A DNA stretch of 34,991 nucleotides from Ophioceras dolichostomum. Its lineage: Eukaryota; Ascomycota; Sordariomycetes; Magnaporthales; Ophioceraceae. The number at the start of each line of letters is the position of its first letter. The first letter of the stretch is position 1. The stretch is taken from NCBI GenBank assembly GCA_003049485.1, contig PYST01000377.1, positions 1 through 34,991 on the forward strand, written 5' to 3'. The translations under genes and the position numbers were made by a program. The notes beneath the pieces are model-generated. The model saw nothing but the letters and a program-made list of their open reading frames with translations. It did not search any database and was not told where the DNA came from. Shown piece by piece: positions 22,228 to 33,272 of this stretch.

Positions 22228-23905
22228 TGCTGTGGCGAGGATAAGCTGAGGTGAGCGTGGAGGCTAGGAGGTAGGAGAGGGAGAGGAAGAGAGGTCAGGC
22301 GAAGGCTGGATGGTCGATGTTAGACGCGTTGAAGAAAGAAAGAAAGAAAGAAAGAAATACAGGTTTGTACTTGCAGAGACCTGAGGAAGATAAGACCCTG
22401 AGCTGCGGAGCTTGCGATTTATTTCATGCGACTGTTGCTATCCATCGTGTATCATCATATCATCGAAAGCTGCCAACATACCCCCAAAAACGCATCATTA
22501 CTTCCCGTCCCCTCACCGACCTGCCAGTCCATCCCGCGCCAGGTACCATTCACCCAGGGTCCTTGCAGACAACATCAAACCCGTCGTACTGTCTCTGCTT
22601 ACAGCCGTCTACCCAGACAAGACGTGTTGTCTGTTTCGACACGCAACCACAGACGTTCTTCCTCGTTCTGCAGAGGTCTGGAACAGCAAATGGCGGAGCT
22701 CCCCCTTGCAGGCGCGAATCATCACCAGTCCGGCGATTCTCCCCCGCAGATTGAACGAGCGGAGGTATTGAGCCGCTACCACTTGTATGGTAAGTGCCGA
22801 TGGCACGGCATGGTACGGCGACAGCTACTACCTATCTCTTTAAATTGTCGGGTAATAGGAGCGGGAGGTGGAGCGGTTGATCAACAGCCGAGTCTGCGGA
22901 CGGAGAGACGGCATGCGCGCTCACGTCTGCTGATGCCAAGGAAACTTTCCTCCAACTTGTGTAACGGGTGCAAGGGCGAATTGTGTGGGATGTCACGGGA
23001 AGCGAGCAGAGGGGAAAGGGGAATTTCGAGGGAAGCTCGGTGGTGCTCCGAGGATTCATGTTTCAAGGAAAGATTGGATGGCGTGTGAACGCGTGGGTGG
23101 GAATACAAAGTGCGATGCGGCGAAGAAGAACGTGGCGTAGTGGGATGGATGGATGGATGGTCGGTCTCTTCATCGACTGGGCTGGGCCGAATCCAGAAGG
23201 TCTGGACCGCCGAACGGCAAACCAGTTAGGGCTGATTGATGATTGATGCTGTGCTTGACGATCGCGCGTCAGCCGAACGAAGAACTGGCGACCCATCAAT
23301 AGACACAGGGCACCCAACAACAGCTTGAGGCCAACAAGCATCGGCCGAGAAAGCTTGTGTCCCTATTGCGGGACCGTGGCTCCTCGTAAAAAAACGCCAC
23401 GGTCGCCTACTTGGCCGATCGCTGCCCCAGAAAAAGCAACGGGATTGAGGCATGGCTGCGGCAAAGAACGGCCGCCAAGGCCGGGCCCAGCGGCCATGCT
23501 GGCCGGCCGGACCCGAGGCCAAGTTCTTATCTCGCGAAGAGGGGCCGCATCGGCAATGACGGAGGAGAGGACTGAGGATGGTGCGAAGACTCGGGCAAAG
23601 AATGATTTTTCCTTTCTCGACATCAGTACGCGACTCTGAGGCACAATACAACGGCGTAACGAGAACGGAAATATTTAGCAGCCAGAGAGATTTAAGACAA
23701 TAGAAATTAGCAGCCCGAAACGCCACGCCATGCAGACTAAAAGAGAAAGGAGCGCGCCAAAGAAAGATCGACGGAGGGTTGACGAAAATATAGCACAAAA
23801 GAAGCGAAGCCAGAAAAGAAGCCACCCCAAGAACCAAGGCCACAAGCCGAGTAACGCTCCGAGCCCACTCCCCGGTGTGAGAAACAGCTCTCCCGCTCAC
23901 TCACT
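22228..23905. other. Intergenic region between the MFS and AP-2 mu genes
   Basis: Left part: promoter of the MFS gene (which reads leftwards), with a GAAA repeat. Right part: 3' region of the AP-2 mu gene. A weak two-exon candidate gene (22690-23088, +) is discussed in the findings. A 224-codon minus-strand frame (23226-23900) in the AP-2 mu 3' region has no recognisable domain and is left out. Confidence 0.45.
22334..22357. repeat. GAAA microsatellite, six units
   Basis: Six perfect GAAA units, about 110 bp upstream of the MFS start. On the transcribed side it is a TTTC pyrimidine tract, possibly part of promoter or leader. Confidence 0.9.
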
Positions 23906-25343
23906 TCAGAACCGAATCTCATAGCTCCCCGCCCTCGTCATGTACCTAACCCACTTGACGCTGCTATAGTTACTCTTCTCGAACACCTTCAGATACCTCA
24001 CCAAAAGTCCCGAGCTCGTAAACATCAGCAAGCTGAAATTCATGCTCAACGGCGGCCTGCTCCACGCCTTCTGGTTCGTCATGCTCGTCAGCTCCGCCTC
24101 CGCCGACAGGACGAACTCGGCCTGGCCCGTGAACCTCCCTATCTTCCACACGATGTTGTTCTCGGAGGGCTCGTATTTCGCCTTGCCCTGCGTGCACCTC
24201 TCTGAGATCCTCGCTGTGTTCAATGGGGTCGGTATCTTGACGACGACGTTGGTCGCAAACAGCTTCGAGCCGAAGTTGGCCTTGACTCCGATGGAGTACT
24301 CGACCTTGGTCTTGCCGACCTCGTTGACGATCGCGTGCACCTTGAAGGGAAGATTGACGTTCTCGGTGGCGCGGTACCGCATCAGCTCGAACTCGCCGTC
24401 GGGAGGCACAAAGGAGATGATCCTGTCGGAGTCGAACTTGCCGAGCTTCACGCACTGGTGGAACTGGCAGTCCTCGAGCGTGACGGAGCCCGCGGCGGCC
24501 TTCGTGGCTTTTGTGCCCAGGCGGTTGCCCGACGGCAGGGAGGACATGCCGTCGTTGTCGAGCAGCAGACGGTCGTTGAGCCCGAACTTGCACTCGGGCG
24601 TTCCCGATAGGTAGGCGCGCATGACAATCTGGCCCGTCACGTCGGCGCGGAGGACGGCGCCCGTCGCGGACATGAGCAGGTTGACGTCCTCGATCACGTC
24701 GACGAAGGCCTCGTTCTTGCGGTATTTCACGTCCGCTTTGCGCCAGGACAGCGCGCCCGTCGCTTGCATGGTGATCTTGCTGGCCGAGTCTTCCATTCCG
24801 GCGCGGCGCTCGGACTTGACGCCCTCGGTCGTGATGTACATCTTGAGCGTGTCGGTTTCGGTGTTTTGCGGGTAGCCGAAATCGATGATTTCTGTTTTGC
24901 GGAGAGGCCCAAACCGAAAGTGTCAGCGATATGAATGCCGCCCGTCCCTCCAATGGCAAGACAAGATGGCAGGATAAGTCCAATAGGAAGTGGGCAAAAG
25001 TAATACCATCCAGAAGCTCGTAAACCAACACAAAATTGTTCTTCACGGCCTCCTCGTCGAACTTGCCAAAGTAGCCCCTCCCGAGCTGGATGAGCCGATA
25101 GAGGAACTCGAACACGAGCGCGGCGTTGGCGTTGCTCTTGGTGATGGCCACCAGGTAGATGTTCTCGTGCTTGACATGGCTGAAGGTCGTGCTGCCCAGC
25201 GTCAGGATCGGCGACCGGACCTGCGCGTTGGAGATGACCTGGATCCGGAACACGTCGGCGAGCCGAGGGCGGCAGTCGTTGCGGAACGCGCGGAAGATCA
25301 GGTTCTCGCCCTTTTGGTTGAAGATGAGGATTCCGGAGAGCAT
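23906..25343 (-). CDS. AP-2 clathrin adaptor complex, mu subunit
   Basis: Medium chain of the AP-2 adaptor, which links cargo and PIP2 at the plasma membrane to clathrin in endocytosis. Exon 1 is 25007-25343 and exon 2 23906-24891; the 115-nt intron (GTATTA donor, GCTGAC branch, AAACAG acceptor) is in phase. The product is 440 residues, the usual length. The longin-like N-domain starts MLSGILIFNQKGENLIFR and carries QVRSPILTLGSTTFSHVKH and NNFVLVYELLDEIIDFGYPQ (residues about 104-122). AP-2 rather than AP-1 is indicated by the start, the QVRSP segment and the ending SVKWVRYMTRAGSYEIRF. The linker has QATG with T157, matching the AAK1-type phosphorylation threonine of mu2. The mu homology domain (about 160-440) is complete, with RKNEAFVDVIEDVNLLMS, DGEFELMRYR, VVVKIPTP and YEPSENNIVWKIGRF. 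A single-copy housekeeping gene by nature. Confidence 0.95.
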
Positions 25344-28042
25344 TTTGGTGGCGGATGTGTGGAGCGGAGACTCCGGACGGATAGACGGAGGGAAGGACGG
25401 AGGGAGGGAAGGGCGAATTGGGTTTCCCTTCAAGGGCGCAGCGGGGGGGAGAGAGAGGCGCCGGATATGGACGGCGACGGCGACGGCAACGGCGACGAAG
25501 ACGAACGATTCGGAGCTCGGCCGGGATACTTGCTGTCCGGGTTGTGCTGCGGACCTGGAGCTTCAGGAGAAAGAGGGGCAGAATTGCACTACCCCAACCA
25601 GGGATTAGCTTGGCGGGGGCGGTGAAGAATGGGGTTCGGCAGAATGTTTTTGCGGAGCTCGCCCCCTCTGATTCCCGGCTGGCCAAGAAGGGGCCCCGTC
25701 ACGGAGGCCAGCGCATCACTTGGCTGGCGTTGGGACTAGCTTTCGGAAGATTCGAATCCATCGGGAAGATATCCCTACGACGATTCCTTCGATTCTTAAT
25801 AATGCTTCTTTCTGTTTCGCACAAGCAATTTTGTCGGCGTTTGCACGAGGGTGTTTCGAGGGAGGCTTGGTCGCAATTGGGTCTCACGAGGCCACCCGCC
25901 GACGCGCCTGGATCTGAAAGATGCTTCCAAAACCGGTCGAATGCAGTGAATTTCACGACCAGGCATGGGCACCTGCGGACCGATGGCAAAGCACAAAGCA
26001 ACCTTCTCTCCCTTGTTGCGGGGCTATCTGAATCTGACTTGCCATCCAATCAGTCAATGGCATCGTCCTCTTTCTCTTCCCCTTGACCTCGTCGAGCATG
26101 TTTGTCAGGATTTTAGTCAGGTGCATATCCTTCTTCGACCGGACAGAGAGAGCGTGAACGCCCGCAGGACTGCACGCAGGCGGTCAGCGTAGCACTACAG
26201 CTTCAAATAGGGGACGGCTCGGTGCGGTACTGTGGTAATGCAGCAGCCGTGGCCGCCTTTGTGGGTGCAGCACAGTGCAGGCAATAAATTGATCAGAGCG
26301 CGTCCGCTGGAGGAGGGGAGCGTGGCACGGCGGGGACAGAGAAATGGCAGCACTCAGGGCCCAGACCATCGAACCGCCAACGGGAATTCCGCCCTGTGCT
26401 GTGCCAAATTGACAGCAGGGCACGCTAAACACAGTGGCTGACCCCTGGATCCACCACTGAATGGGGAGAGAGCAGAGTCCCCCATCCAATAACGGCAAAG
26501 ATCCGCAAAGATCCGCGCCCAGCGTTCACGGTGTTATCCAAGACCCCAATTCCTCCCCAAGGCGTCCCCGCCTCACATCATCTCAATTGGCAGGGGCGAG
26601 GAGCCAGGATCGGGAAGCTTCTTTTGGGGGTTGCCTGATCTTCTCCCTTGACTTTGTCACATGTTCAGCAGACCACTGGCGAAAGAAGTATTTAGAGTCA
26701 GGAATGAACGCTGAGGCGAGTTGTCTCCAGTGGCCTCGTCATCATGTGCCGAAATTCGGGTCTGTTTTTGAGGCCTCTTTTCCTAGGTAATTATGTTGGT
26801 GTCTTTTTTCTCGGTTAACAGTATCAGTATTAACAGACATAACCCGGAGGAGACAGGCACTATTGTGATCGTGGTGGTCACGTCCGTCCCAGGAGGACAA
26901 CCGTTGGGATGTTCTGGCTTCTTACCCCCCAGTCCTGGAGTGCGAACCCACCCGCCAATAACGCGACGTTGGACACATGTCAGCCGTTCAAGCTTGTCCA
27001 CGTGTTACCTGACGCTGCTTTTCCTGTTCAGGTCCGTCTGCAGCTGCCGTGATTGTCTCGGCATTCCAATTCGGAAGTCCAAAATCCTGTTTCTGCTCTG
27101 CGTTCTTTCGTTCAATTCAACAATTCTTTCATTCCTTGACTTAGTTGTTTATTCACTTCCATTTCGGATTCTGTTAGGTCGTTCGCTGATGGGCGATGGA
27201 GAATATTTGATGAAAGGAGTCCGTCTTTTTTCTTGGCAATTGCCCCTGGACGGGAATGGCTCGTTTCGAAAGGGGTCAAACAAACCTTAGGTACCTAGCT
27301 CAGGTCCTGTCCTCCACTCACTGATGGCCGCTCGCTCACTGATCAGTGATCCAAGGCTCGCACTTTTCTCACCAAAAATTTCGACATGGCTTCTTGGCAG
27401 CACAGCCTCCGCAAACACCCCTGCAGAGCCCCCGCTGTGGATGGTCGGCAACTGGGGCCAGGAGTTGGCTGGAAGACCAAAGAGATGCGGCCCTGGCGTG
27501 CACAGGGTTTTCGGTTGGAGGAATGAGGCCATCGTCCGGGGGCCAAGGATGGACAATCTTTTTTTTCTCCCATGCACTCTTTGATGCTTGCTGGTGCTGA
27601 GCTGAGCTCCCCCTAGCTGGCACCTCGCTCGTAGCTGCAGGGGGCCCGCCCGGGGGAAGCCAGCAAAGTGCAAACAAAAGCTTCCATTCCCCTTGCTCCC
27701 AAACCGTGTTCTGGACCGTCTTTTTTTGCTTCTTCGTTTTTTCGCCCCAATTGGCATTGGCTCACGAGACACGATTCCATTTTTTCTTCGTGTCGTGTCG
27801 TGCCACGAAGGTCTGAAGGCATTCGTTTGCTTTTCTCGCATTCCTCCACGCATTCTTTTCTACGTGTTTTAATTCCCTCCCACCCCGGCTCTTCGTAGAT
27901 CGAGGACCACCACTATCTCTTCGCGTGTAATATCCATTGTGACTACCCCTGATTCCAGCGGTGGCATCAGTGGCAGACAGCGGGCGAGGACAGTTCTCTT
28001 CTTGACCGAGTAGCCGCCATTTGATTCCCAACCCCAACGAAA
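25344..28042. other. 2.7-kb region between divergent AP-2 mu and bestrophin-like genes
   Basis: Shared promoter space for the two divergent genes. No recognisable gene. The largest frame (minus strand 27287-27853, 188 codons) has mixed basic composition and no domain, and lies just upstream of the bestrophin-like gene. TACCTAGGTA-like motifs occur at 26782-26789 and 27288-27297. Confidence 0.5.
25473..25496. repeat. GGCGAC hexanucleotide repeat upstream of AP-2 mu
   Basis: Four GGCGAC units, the third with one change (GGCAAC), lie about 130 bp upstream of the AP-2 mu start in a GC-rich leader or promoter. Confidence 0.8.
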
Positions 28043-29805
28043 ATGGGCGAAGAAGGAGGTGCAGCCCCCAGCCCGACTACCGGCGGTGCTGGCGTTGGTG
28101 CCGGCGGCCACGCCCCCGGAGAGCTTAACATCCAGCATGACGGCAACAAACAACCCCGGGCCGCCGAGCCCGCGACGGCGGCGGGACTGTCGCAGTTCGA
28201 ATCCCCACTGTCGCCCGACGCGGGACCTCCCCCGAACCCGTTCAGTCGCCAGCAGACCAGCCTCGATCTCGACGACTACTTCGTAAGTCCAGTCCAGCAA
28301 CATAGCCAGGTAGCCCAGGCTTGCAGAGATGGATAAAACACCGTGATCCACAATGAGGGGAACTAACATAGGCTCCCCCACCTCCAGTCCGGACCACGCG
28401 ACCTCCAGAAGCACTCGAAGTGGCCCATCTTCCTGCAGATGCACGGCAGCATCGTGCCAAAGCTGATCGTGCCTCTGATCTGCATCGCCGGCTGGGCTAC
28501 CTGGATCACTGTGGTGACGCAGCTCACCAGCAACAAGAGTACGCATCGCGCCGAGTCCATTCTGGCTTTCTCGTCTAGTCTCCCCTTCCCCGCCTGGTAA
28601 GAGTCGGAGCACGCGTACTAATATCTTGACCGCAAACAGTCGGCATCAACTCTGTCCTCCTCACCGTCCTCGGTTTCGTGGTTGGTTTGAGCTTGAGCTT
28701 CCGCAGCTCGACCGCGTACGAGCGATACGCCGAGGGCCGCCGCTACTGGGCGACGCTGATCCTGGCCAGCCAGTGCCTGGGCCGCGTGTTCTGGATCCAC
28801 GTCAAGGAGCGCGAGGGCGAGCAGAAGCACAAGGACGTGCTGGCCAAGCTGTCGGCCCTGAACCTGCTGACGGCCTTCGCCGTGGCGCTCAAGCACAAGC
28901 TCCGGTTCGAGCCGTACACGAGCTACGAAGACCTCGAGAACCTCGTCGGCCACCTCGACACGCTCGCGGGCGAGGCCACGAAGGCCGACCCGAGCATGGC
29001 CGTCCGCCAGCGGTCCAACCCCCTCAAGGCCTCCGGCGAGATGCTCGGCCTGGCCTTCGCCACCAGCAACCCGCGCAAGGCTATTAAGAAGGCCAAGCGC
29101 CCGCTCGGAAACCTCCCGCTCGAGATCCTGTCTTACATGGCCGCCTTCCTCGACGAGTGCATCGCCAACGGCCAGCTCACGGTGCCCATGCAGCAGACGA
29201 TCGCGTTCAACAACATCGGCGTGCTCAACGACGTCCTGACCGGAACCGAGCGCGTCCTGGGGACACCCTTGCCCATCGCCTACTCCATCGCCATCACCCA
29301 GATCACCTGGCTGTACCTCCTCCTCCTGCCCTTCCAGATGGTCCTCGTCCTCAACTGGGTTACGATCCCCGCCACCGTGGCCGCCTCGTATATCATCCTT
29401 GGCATCCTCTTCATCGGGCAGGAGATCGAGAACCCGTTCGGCCAAGACGTTAACGATTTGCCCTTGGAGAGCTACTGCGCCCAGGTCGCCGCCGAGCTGG
29501 ACGTTCTGGCCTCGCGCCCGAAGCCCAAGATCTCCGACTGGGTCGAGTCGCTCGACAACCGCGTGCTGTACCCCTTCAGCAAGAGCGGCTGGCAGGTGTG
29601 GGAGCACCGCGGTGAGGAGAAGATCCGGGCCGCGATCAGGGCCAAGACCGAGCTGGGCTTCGAGGCGCGAAAGAAGATGATGGGCCAGGAGGACGGCGCC
29701 AACGAGGGCGGCACCGACGCGAACGGCCTGAAGAAGGCCCTGTCCAAGGCTAGCGTCGAGAAGAAGCGCCAGAGCGACGTCGAGGCCCAGCCTCAGCAGC
29801 CATAA
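28043..29805 (+). CDS. Bestrophin-like (UPF0187/RFP-TM) membrane channel protein
   Basis: Three exons (28043-28282, 28388-28538, 28640-29805) give 518 residues. Introns of 105 and 101 nt (GTAAGT and GTACGC donors; TACTAAT branch in the second) keep phase. The family forms anion (chloride-type) channels in animals and bacteria; the role in fungi is little known. The first 100 residues are a Gly/Pro/Ala-rich cytosolic tail. Then come PKLIVPLICIAGWATWITVV (first membrane segment), GINSVLLTVLGFVVGLSLSF (second), and the family hallmark FRSSTAYERYAEGRRYW (151-167). Near 339 is TPLPIAYSIAITQITWLYLL (third), followed by a fourth segment and EIENPFGQDVNDLP (392-405), the acidic EDPFG..DNDLP signature. 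The C-terminus (about 450-518) is charged and soluble. The ATG has A at -3. Divergent from AP-2 mu. The very GC-rich coding sequence produces a 401-codon open frame on the opposite strand, which is a shadow. Confidence 0.92.
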
Positions 29806-30771
29806 TGACTCGCCCCACGCCAATCACCAGGGGGCCACCTGATTGCACCTCGGTAGGTACTCGCAATTTCTACATTTCGGAAAAGGAGCGAAGCGGTATT
29901 GTCGACTGGATTTAGCAAAAAAAAAAAAATTGGAACACAACGCGACATCTGCTGGGAACTGGACAGACATCATACATCATGACCACCAAGGGTGCATAAA
30001 GGGGAGCAAAAGAAAGGAAAAGGAAAGCAGCATAAAGACAAGACAAGAAAAAGAGAAGAAACATCGGGGTTAAGTGCATTGACCGCAAAAAGGAGAGGGG
30101 TTCGCAGCAAGGTTTTGATCATTCTTCCATCCGAGGCGACAGCAGAGAAGGGAGAGAGGGCCACCAGGAAGCAATCGTGCGACTAGCATATGGCGCACAT
30201 GGATGATCTTCCTGCGTTTGATCTACTCCTCCGTCTTGTCTTGTTTCTGTCTGGACGTGTCCTCGTTTTTTTTTTTTCTGATCTTTTATCTACCATCATC
30301 TGCCGCGATTTCACTTGCATTATCAGCAATGCGTCTTGCTATCGAGCATCTCTTTGTTCTACGGGCTAGTAGCATCTTCTGTAAACTCTGTATTGTCAAT
30401 TGAATAATTTCACTTCAGCGCAAATACCCCATCCATAAATGCCTTGTAGTTGCATTGACAGACTTGTCTTTCTCTGGCTGCTGGTGCTGGTGCTGATGCC
30501 GAATGATGACCTATGATTGCGCTCCCAGCTGAGTGCCCTCTCGGTGGTGGAGCTTGACCAGGTGCCCCGCAATGACGTGAGCCCTGTCGTCCAACACAGC
30601 CACCTTCCTTCTTCCCCAACCCCAACGCGTTGAATCGAACTACCAGGGAGCCCTCCATTCGGGGGCATCACGGCCATCAATGCTCTCAATTGGACTCCCG
30701 AGACATTGCATAGCTGAGCTAGAGCCAATAACATCTTATGGAAGACGCGCTGACAGACGAGCCGTGCGAGA
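29806..30771. other. Intergenic region between bestrophin-like and PLD-like genes
   Basis: Should contain the 3' end of the upstream gene and the promoter of the PLD-like gene. AT-richer than its neighbours, with A runs and T runs, but no recognisable gene or RNA. Confidence 0.5.
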
Positions 30772-32499
30772 ATGTCGGCCCAACAACCCCAATCACGAGG
30801 GCAAGAGCAGCCGCCAAACAACAGCAAAAACTTCACCACAGAACTCACCGCCCGCCTCCGCCGCGTCCCCCTCAACGCCCGCCGAAGAGGCGAGCTGCCC
30901 AAGTTCGACTACGCCGACGCGTCCGACCTGTCGTGTCTGTTCACCACTTCCGTCCCGCGCTCCTTCCACGTCGGCACTGGCGCGTCCATCTACGCCTCTT
31001 CCCTCCTCCCCGCGCTCCTGCAGGCCGAACACGAGGCCGTGCTGGTCACGTGCTTCTGGGCGCCGTCCAAGTCGTTAGACGCGCTGCGCGCGACGCTAGA
31101 GGCGCTCGCGAGGCATCGACGCGCCATCCTCGACTCTGGCGCCGCCGCCGGAGAGTTGGCTCCGTTGCGGGTGCGCATCTGCCTGTCGAGCCGCTCGTTC
31201 ATGCAGCGGCTGCTCCACACGTCTAGGCCGGAGGGTTATGCTTATCCGCCCGAGACGTGGCCGGACAAGCTGGGCCTGCCGGATGAGGCCGTGCTGAGGA
31301 CGGCAAGGATTGAGATGAAGGTTAAGAGCCTGTTCTTCAGGCCCATCAGCGTCATGCATCCTAAGTTTCTGGTCGTGGACAGGAGGCGCGCGTTCGTGCC
31401 GAGCTGCAATGTCAGCTGGGAGCCGTGGTTAGAGGGGTGTGTCGAGATCGGAGGGGAGGCGGTGAAGGGGCTGATGGAGTTTTATAGGAGGACATGGGAT
31501 CCTTGGTTGGATCTTGGGGGGACGCTCCCTGCTCGAGATGGAGATGGAGATGGCCCGTTGCCACGCCCGATAGTTGGCAGCAGCGGCGGCGCTGGGATCG
31601 TGGTGGGAAGCACGGCGGCTTTCGAGGTGACTTTCCCTATCACCGACGACGACGGCGGCGACGCGCAAGGGACACCGATGACGGAAACGATAGAAACGAC
31701 ACTCCTCCCCTCGTCACACCACCGAAACCCCCACTTCCGTCCTTTCCCCTGGCAGAACTCCGCGCCGCCCCCTCCCACACCGCTCAACGTCGCTCTCCTG
31801 CAACTTCTGGAGAAGGCGGAGAGGCACATCTTCATCCAGACGCCTAACCTCACCTGCAGCTGGGTCGTTGATGTTTTGTTGGGTGCGCTGAAGAGGCGTG
31901 TGGACGTGCGTGTCGTCACGGGCAGGAACATGATGTTGCTGGAGCAGATCTTCACGGCGGGCACGATCACTGAGTGGTGCGTTAGGGGGATGGTGAAGAG
32001 GTATATGGCGATGAGAAGGAAGGATGGAGGGGGAGGGGGAGGGGGAGGGGGAACAGACCTACCTGGTTCGAGGGGGTCGTTGTTGCCGCTTCATCGACGG
32101 CAGAGCCAACGCAGTGCTGCTGCTAGTGGTGACGGCGGAGATGCCACCGGTGTGGGAAGGCTGCAGATCTCGTACTTCCGTCCCCATCCGGGCCATGACA
32201 AAGCCAGAGCCTCACAGCATCGAAGGCGTCGGCGAGCCTCGGACGTCGAGCAGGGCATCACTGATCCTCACGAAGGAGAGGCAGACATGGAGGAGCCCGT
32301 CCACTCACACCTCAAGCTCACCATCGTCGACGGCGTCTACACCGTGCTGGGGTCCGGGAACATGGACCGCCCGAGCTGGTATACCAGCCAGGAGCTGGGG
32401 GTGCTGTTCCACGGGGAAGGGTTCGCGGGATCGGTTAAGGGGGTGGTCGATCGGGCGTTGGAGGGGAGGGTGGTTGTTGTGTTCGATTCGGAGCTTTGA
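30772..32499 (+). CDS. Phospholipase-D-like (HKD) family protein
   Basis: Intronless, 575 residues. It has two HxK(x)4D motifs, the catalytic signature of the phospholipase D superfamily: MHPKFLVVD with H196, K198 and D203, and HLKLTIVD with H513, K515 and D520. Each is followed by the expected GN/SCN segment: VPSCNVSWE after the first and LGSGNMDRPSW after the second. Both motifs are intact, so a phosphodiesterase or phosphatidyltransferase activity is likely. Residues 340-400 contain the typical LLQLLEKAERHIFIQTPNLT strand-helix of the second lobe. Between the lobes lie acidic/Gly-rich loops, and a pure Gly tract (about residues 420-429) comes from a GGGGGA repeat. No signal peptide or strong membrane helix is seen. 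Relatives include cardiolipin-synthase-like and other fungal PLD-like proteins; substrate not determinable. ATG has A at -3. Minus-strand frames across the gene are shadows. Confidence 0.88.
   Translation: MSAQQPQSRGQEQPPNNSKNFTTELTARLRRVPLNARRRGELPKFDYADASDLSCLFTTSVPRSFHVGTGASIYASSLLPALLQAEHEAVLVTCFWAPSKSLDALRATLEALARHRRAILDSGAAAGELAPLRVRICLSSRSFMQRLLHTSRPEGYAYPPETWPDKLGLPDEAVLRTARIEMKVKSLFFRPISVMHPKFLVVDRRRAFVPSCNVSWEPWLEGCVEIGGEAVKGLMEFYRRTWDPWLDLGGTLPARDGDGDGPLPRPIVGSSGGAGIVVGSTAAFEVTFPITDDDGGDAQGTPMTETIETTLLPSSHHRNPHFRPFPWQNSAPPPPTPLNVALLQLLEKAERHIFIQTPNLTCSWVVDVLLGALKRRVDVRVVTGRNMMLLEQIFTAGTITEWCVRGMVKRYMAMRRKDGGGGGGGGGTDLPGSRGSLLPLHRRQSQRSAAASGDGGDATGVGRLQISYFRPHPGHDKARASQHRRRRRASDVEQGITDPHEGEADMEEPVHSHLKLTIVDGVYTVLGSGNMDRPSWYTSQELGVLFHGEGFAGSVKGVVDRALEGRVVVVFDSEL
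32029..32052 (+). repeat. GGGGGA repeat inside the PLD-like gene
   Basis: Four perfect GGGGGA units. The 6-nt period is in frame, so each added or lost unit changes the protein by two Gly codons. Four runs of five G on the coding strand could form a G-quadruplex in DNA or mRNA. Confidence 0.9.
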
Positions 32500-33024
32500 G
32501 CCTCGGTTCGCGCAGTGTTTGCACTGTTAGGCACACAATACATCCTATCCAGCCATCCTACCATGCTCACGCCGTTGGGCGGCGGCACCCGCCCGCCGCC
32601 AGGCCTCAATGCCTTCTTCCTGACTGCCCTGCAGCGGGATCTGAGGAGTCGAATCGCATCCTAGAGAGGTGTCATGCATGTCAGTGATCATTTCATCCAG
32701 CTCCGCGGCTTTTCAGCTACCTAGATTTGGTTCGACGGATGTACGCGAGAAGGAAACAGGGGGGAGGACGGTAAGACGGAGGGCATGTTGGAGAGCAACA
32801 GAAAAATGGGCGGCTTTCTTACCTCGTAGGTTCTTGACATCGTGATCTGGATACTGAGCTGGGTTCGGATTGAAGTGATGAAGGCGACCCTGGGCCGCTC
32901 GCTCTGCGTCTGCCGCTGGCGCTGGCGCTGGGCTCGCCGCGCCCACTGGGATGCTCCTGCCGCTTCCGTGGCGGAAGCTGCTCCGACATAGCTGTTGCCG
33001 TCGCGCATAACACGCCCATCACTC
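32500..33024. other. Intergenic region right of the PLD-like gene
   Basis: 3' region of the PLD-like gene. Short minus-strand frames (for example 32721-33008) contain a possible donor (GTAAGA) but give no recognisable protein. TACCTAG is at 32718-32724. Confidence 0.45.
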
Positions 33025-33267
33025 TCAGCATACCCGGCCGCCGCCGCCTTCGCCGCCTGCCGTCCTGCCCCTCAGCCTACATCGCCTCAGCAGCTCCAGC
33101 CGCACTAGAGCACAGCACGCATTAGCAGGGAGATCTGGCCCGGGTTCCTGGGGCCAGGGCTCCTGCTGTTGCTGCTGTTGCTACTGCTGTTGCCGCCGTC
33201 GTCGCCGCTGTCGCCGCCGTCGTCGCTGCTCTTGCTGCTGCTGTTGTTGCTGCTGCTGCTGTTGTTG
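33025..33267 (-). pseudogene. Glutamine-repeat continuation of the decayed paralogue, beyond the LTR
   Basis: If the 308-bp LTR and one copy of its 5-bp duplication are removed, the glutamine frame of the copy at 33611-33811 continues here without change of phase. It reads CAA/CAG codons, an Arg-rich CGA/CGG block (about 33193-33225), more glutamines, then a short Pro/Gly and Leu/Arg/Cys tail to a TGA at 33025-33027. A TAG at 33181-33183 interrupts it where a CAG is expected. The in-phase continuity shows the tract is one old unit split by the LTR. Whether this part was ever translated is not known; the intact gene at 16688 has only a short Gln tail. Confidence 0.5.
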
Positions 33268-33272
33268 TTGCT
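33268..33272. repeat. Target-site duplication TTGCT (left)
   Basis: Left 5-bp flank of the 308-bp LTR; identical to 33581-33585 on the right. It lies in a CTG/TTG tract, so the match alone is weak, but it coincides exactly with TG...CA ends. Confidence 0.7.

Noticed and set aside
23226..23900. 224-codon minus-strand frame just downstream of AP-2 mu
   Set aside because: No domain, no consistent signal or membrane topology, and it lies in the expected 3' region. Not supported beyond being open.
27287..27853. 188-codon minus-strand frame upstream of the bestrophin-like gene
   Set aside because: Mixed composition, no recognisable domain, and it overlaps the likely promoter and other frames on both strands.
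28618..29823. 401-codon open frame on the minus strand over the bestrophin-like gene
   Set aside because: It is the shadow of a very GC-rich coding exon, full of Leu/Gly/Val/Asp from reversed codons. The plus-strand frame has clear family signatures.
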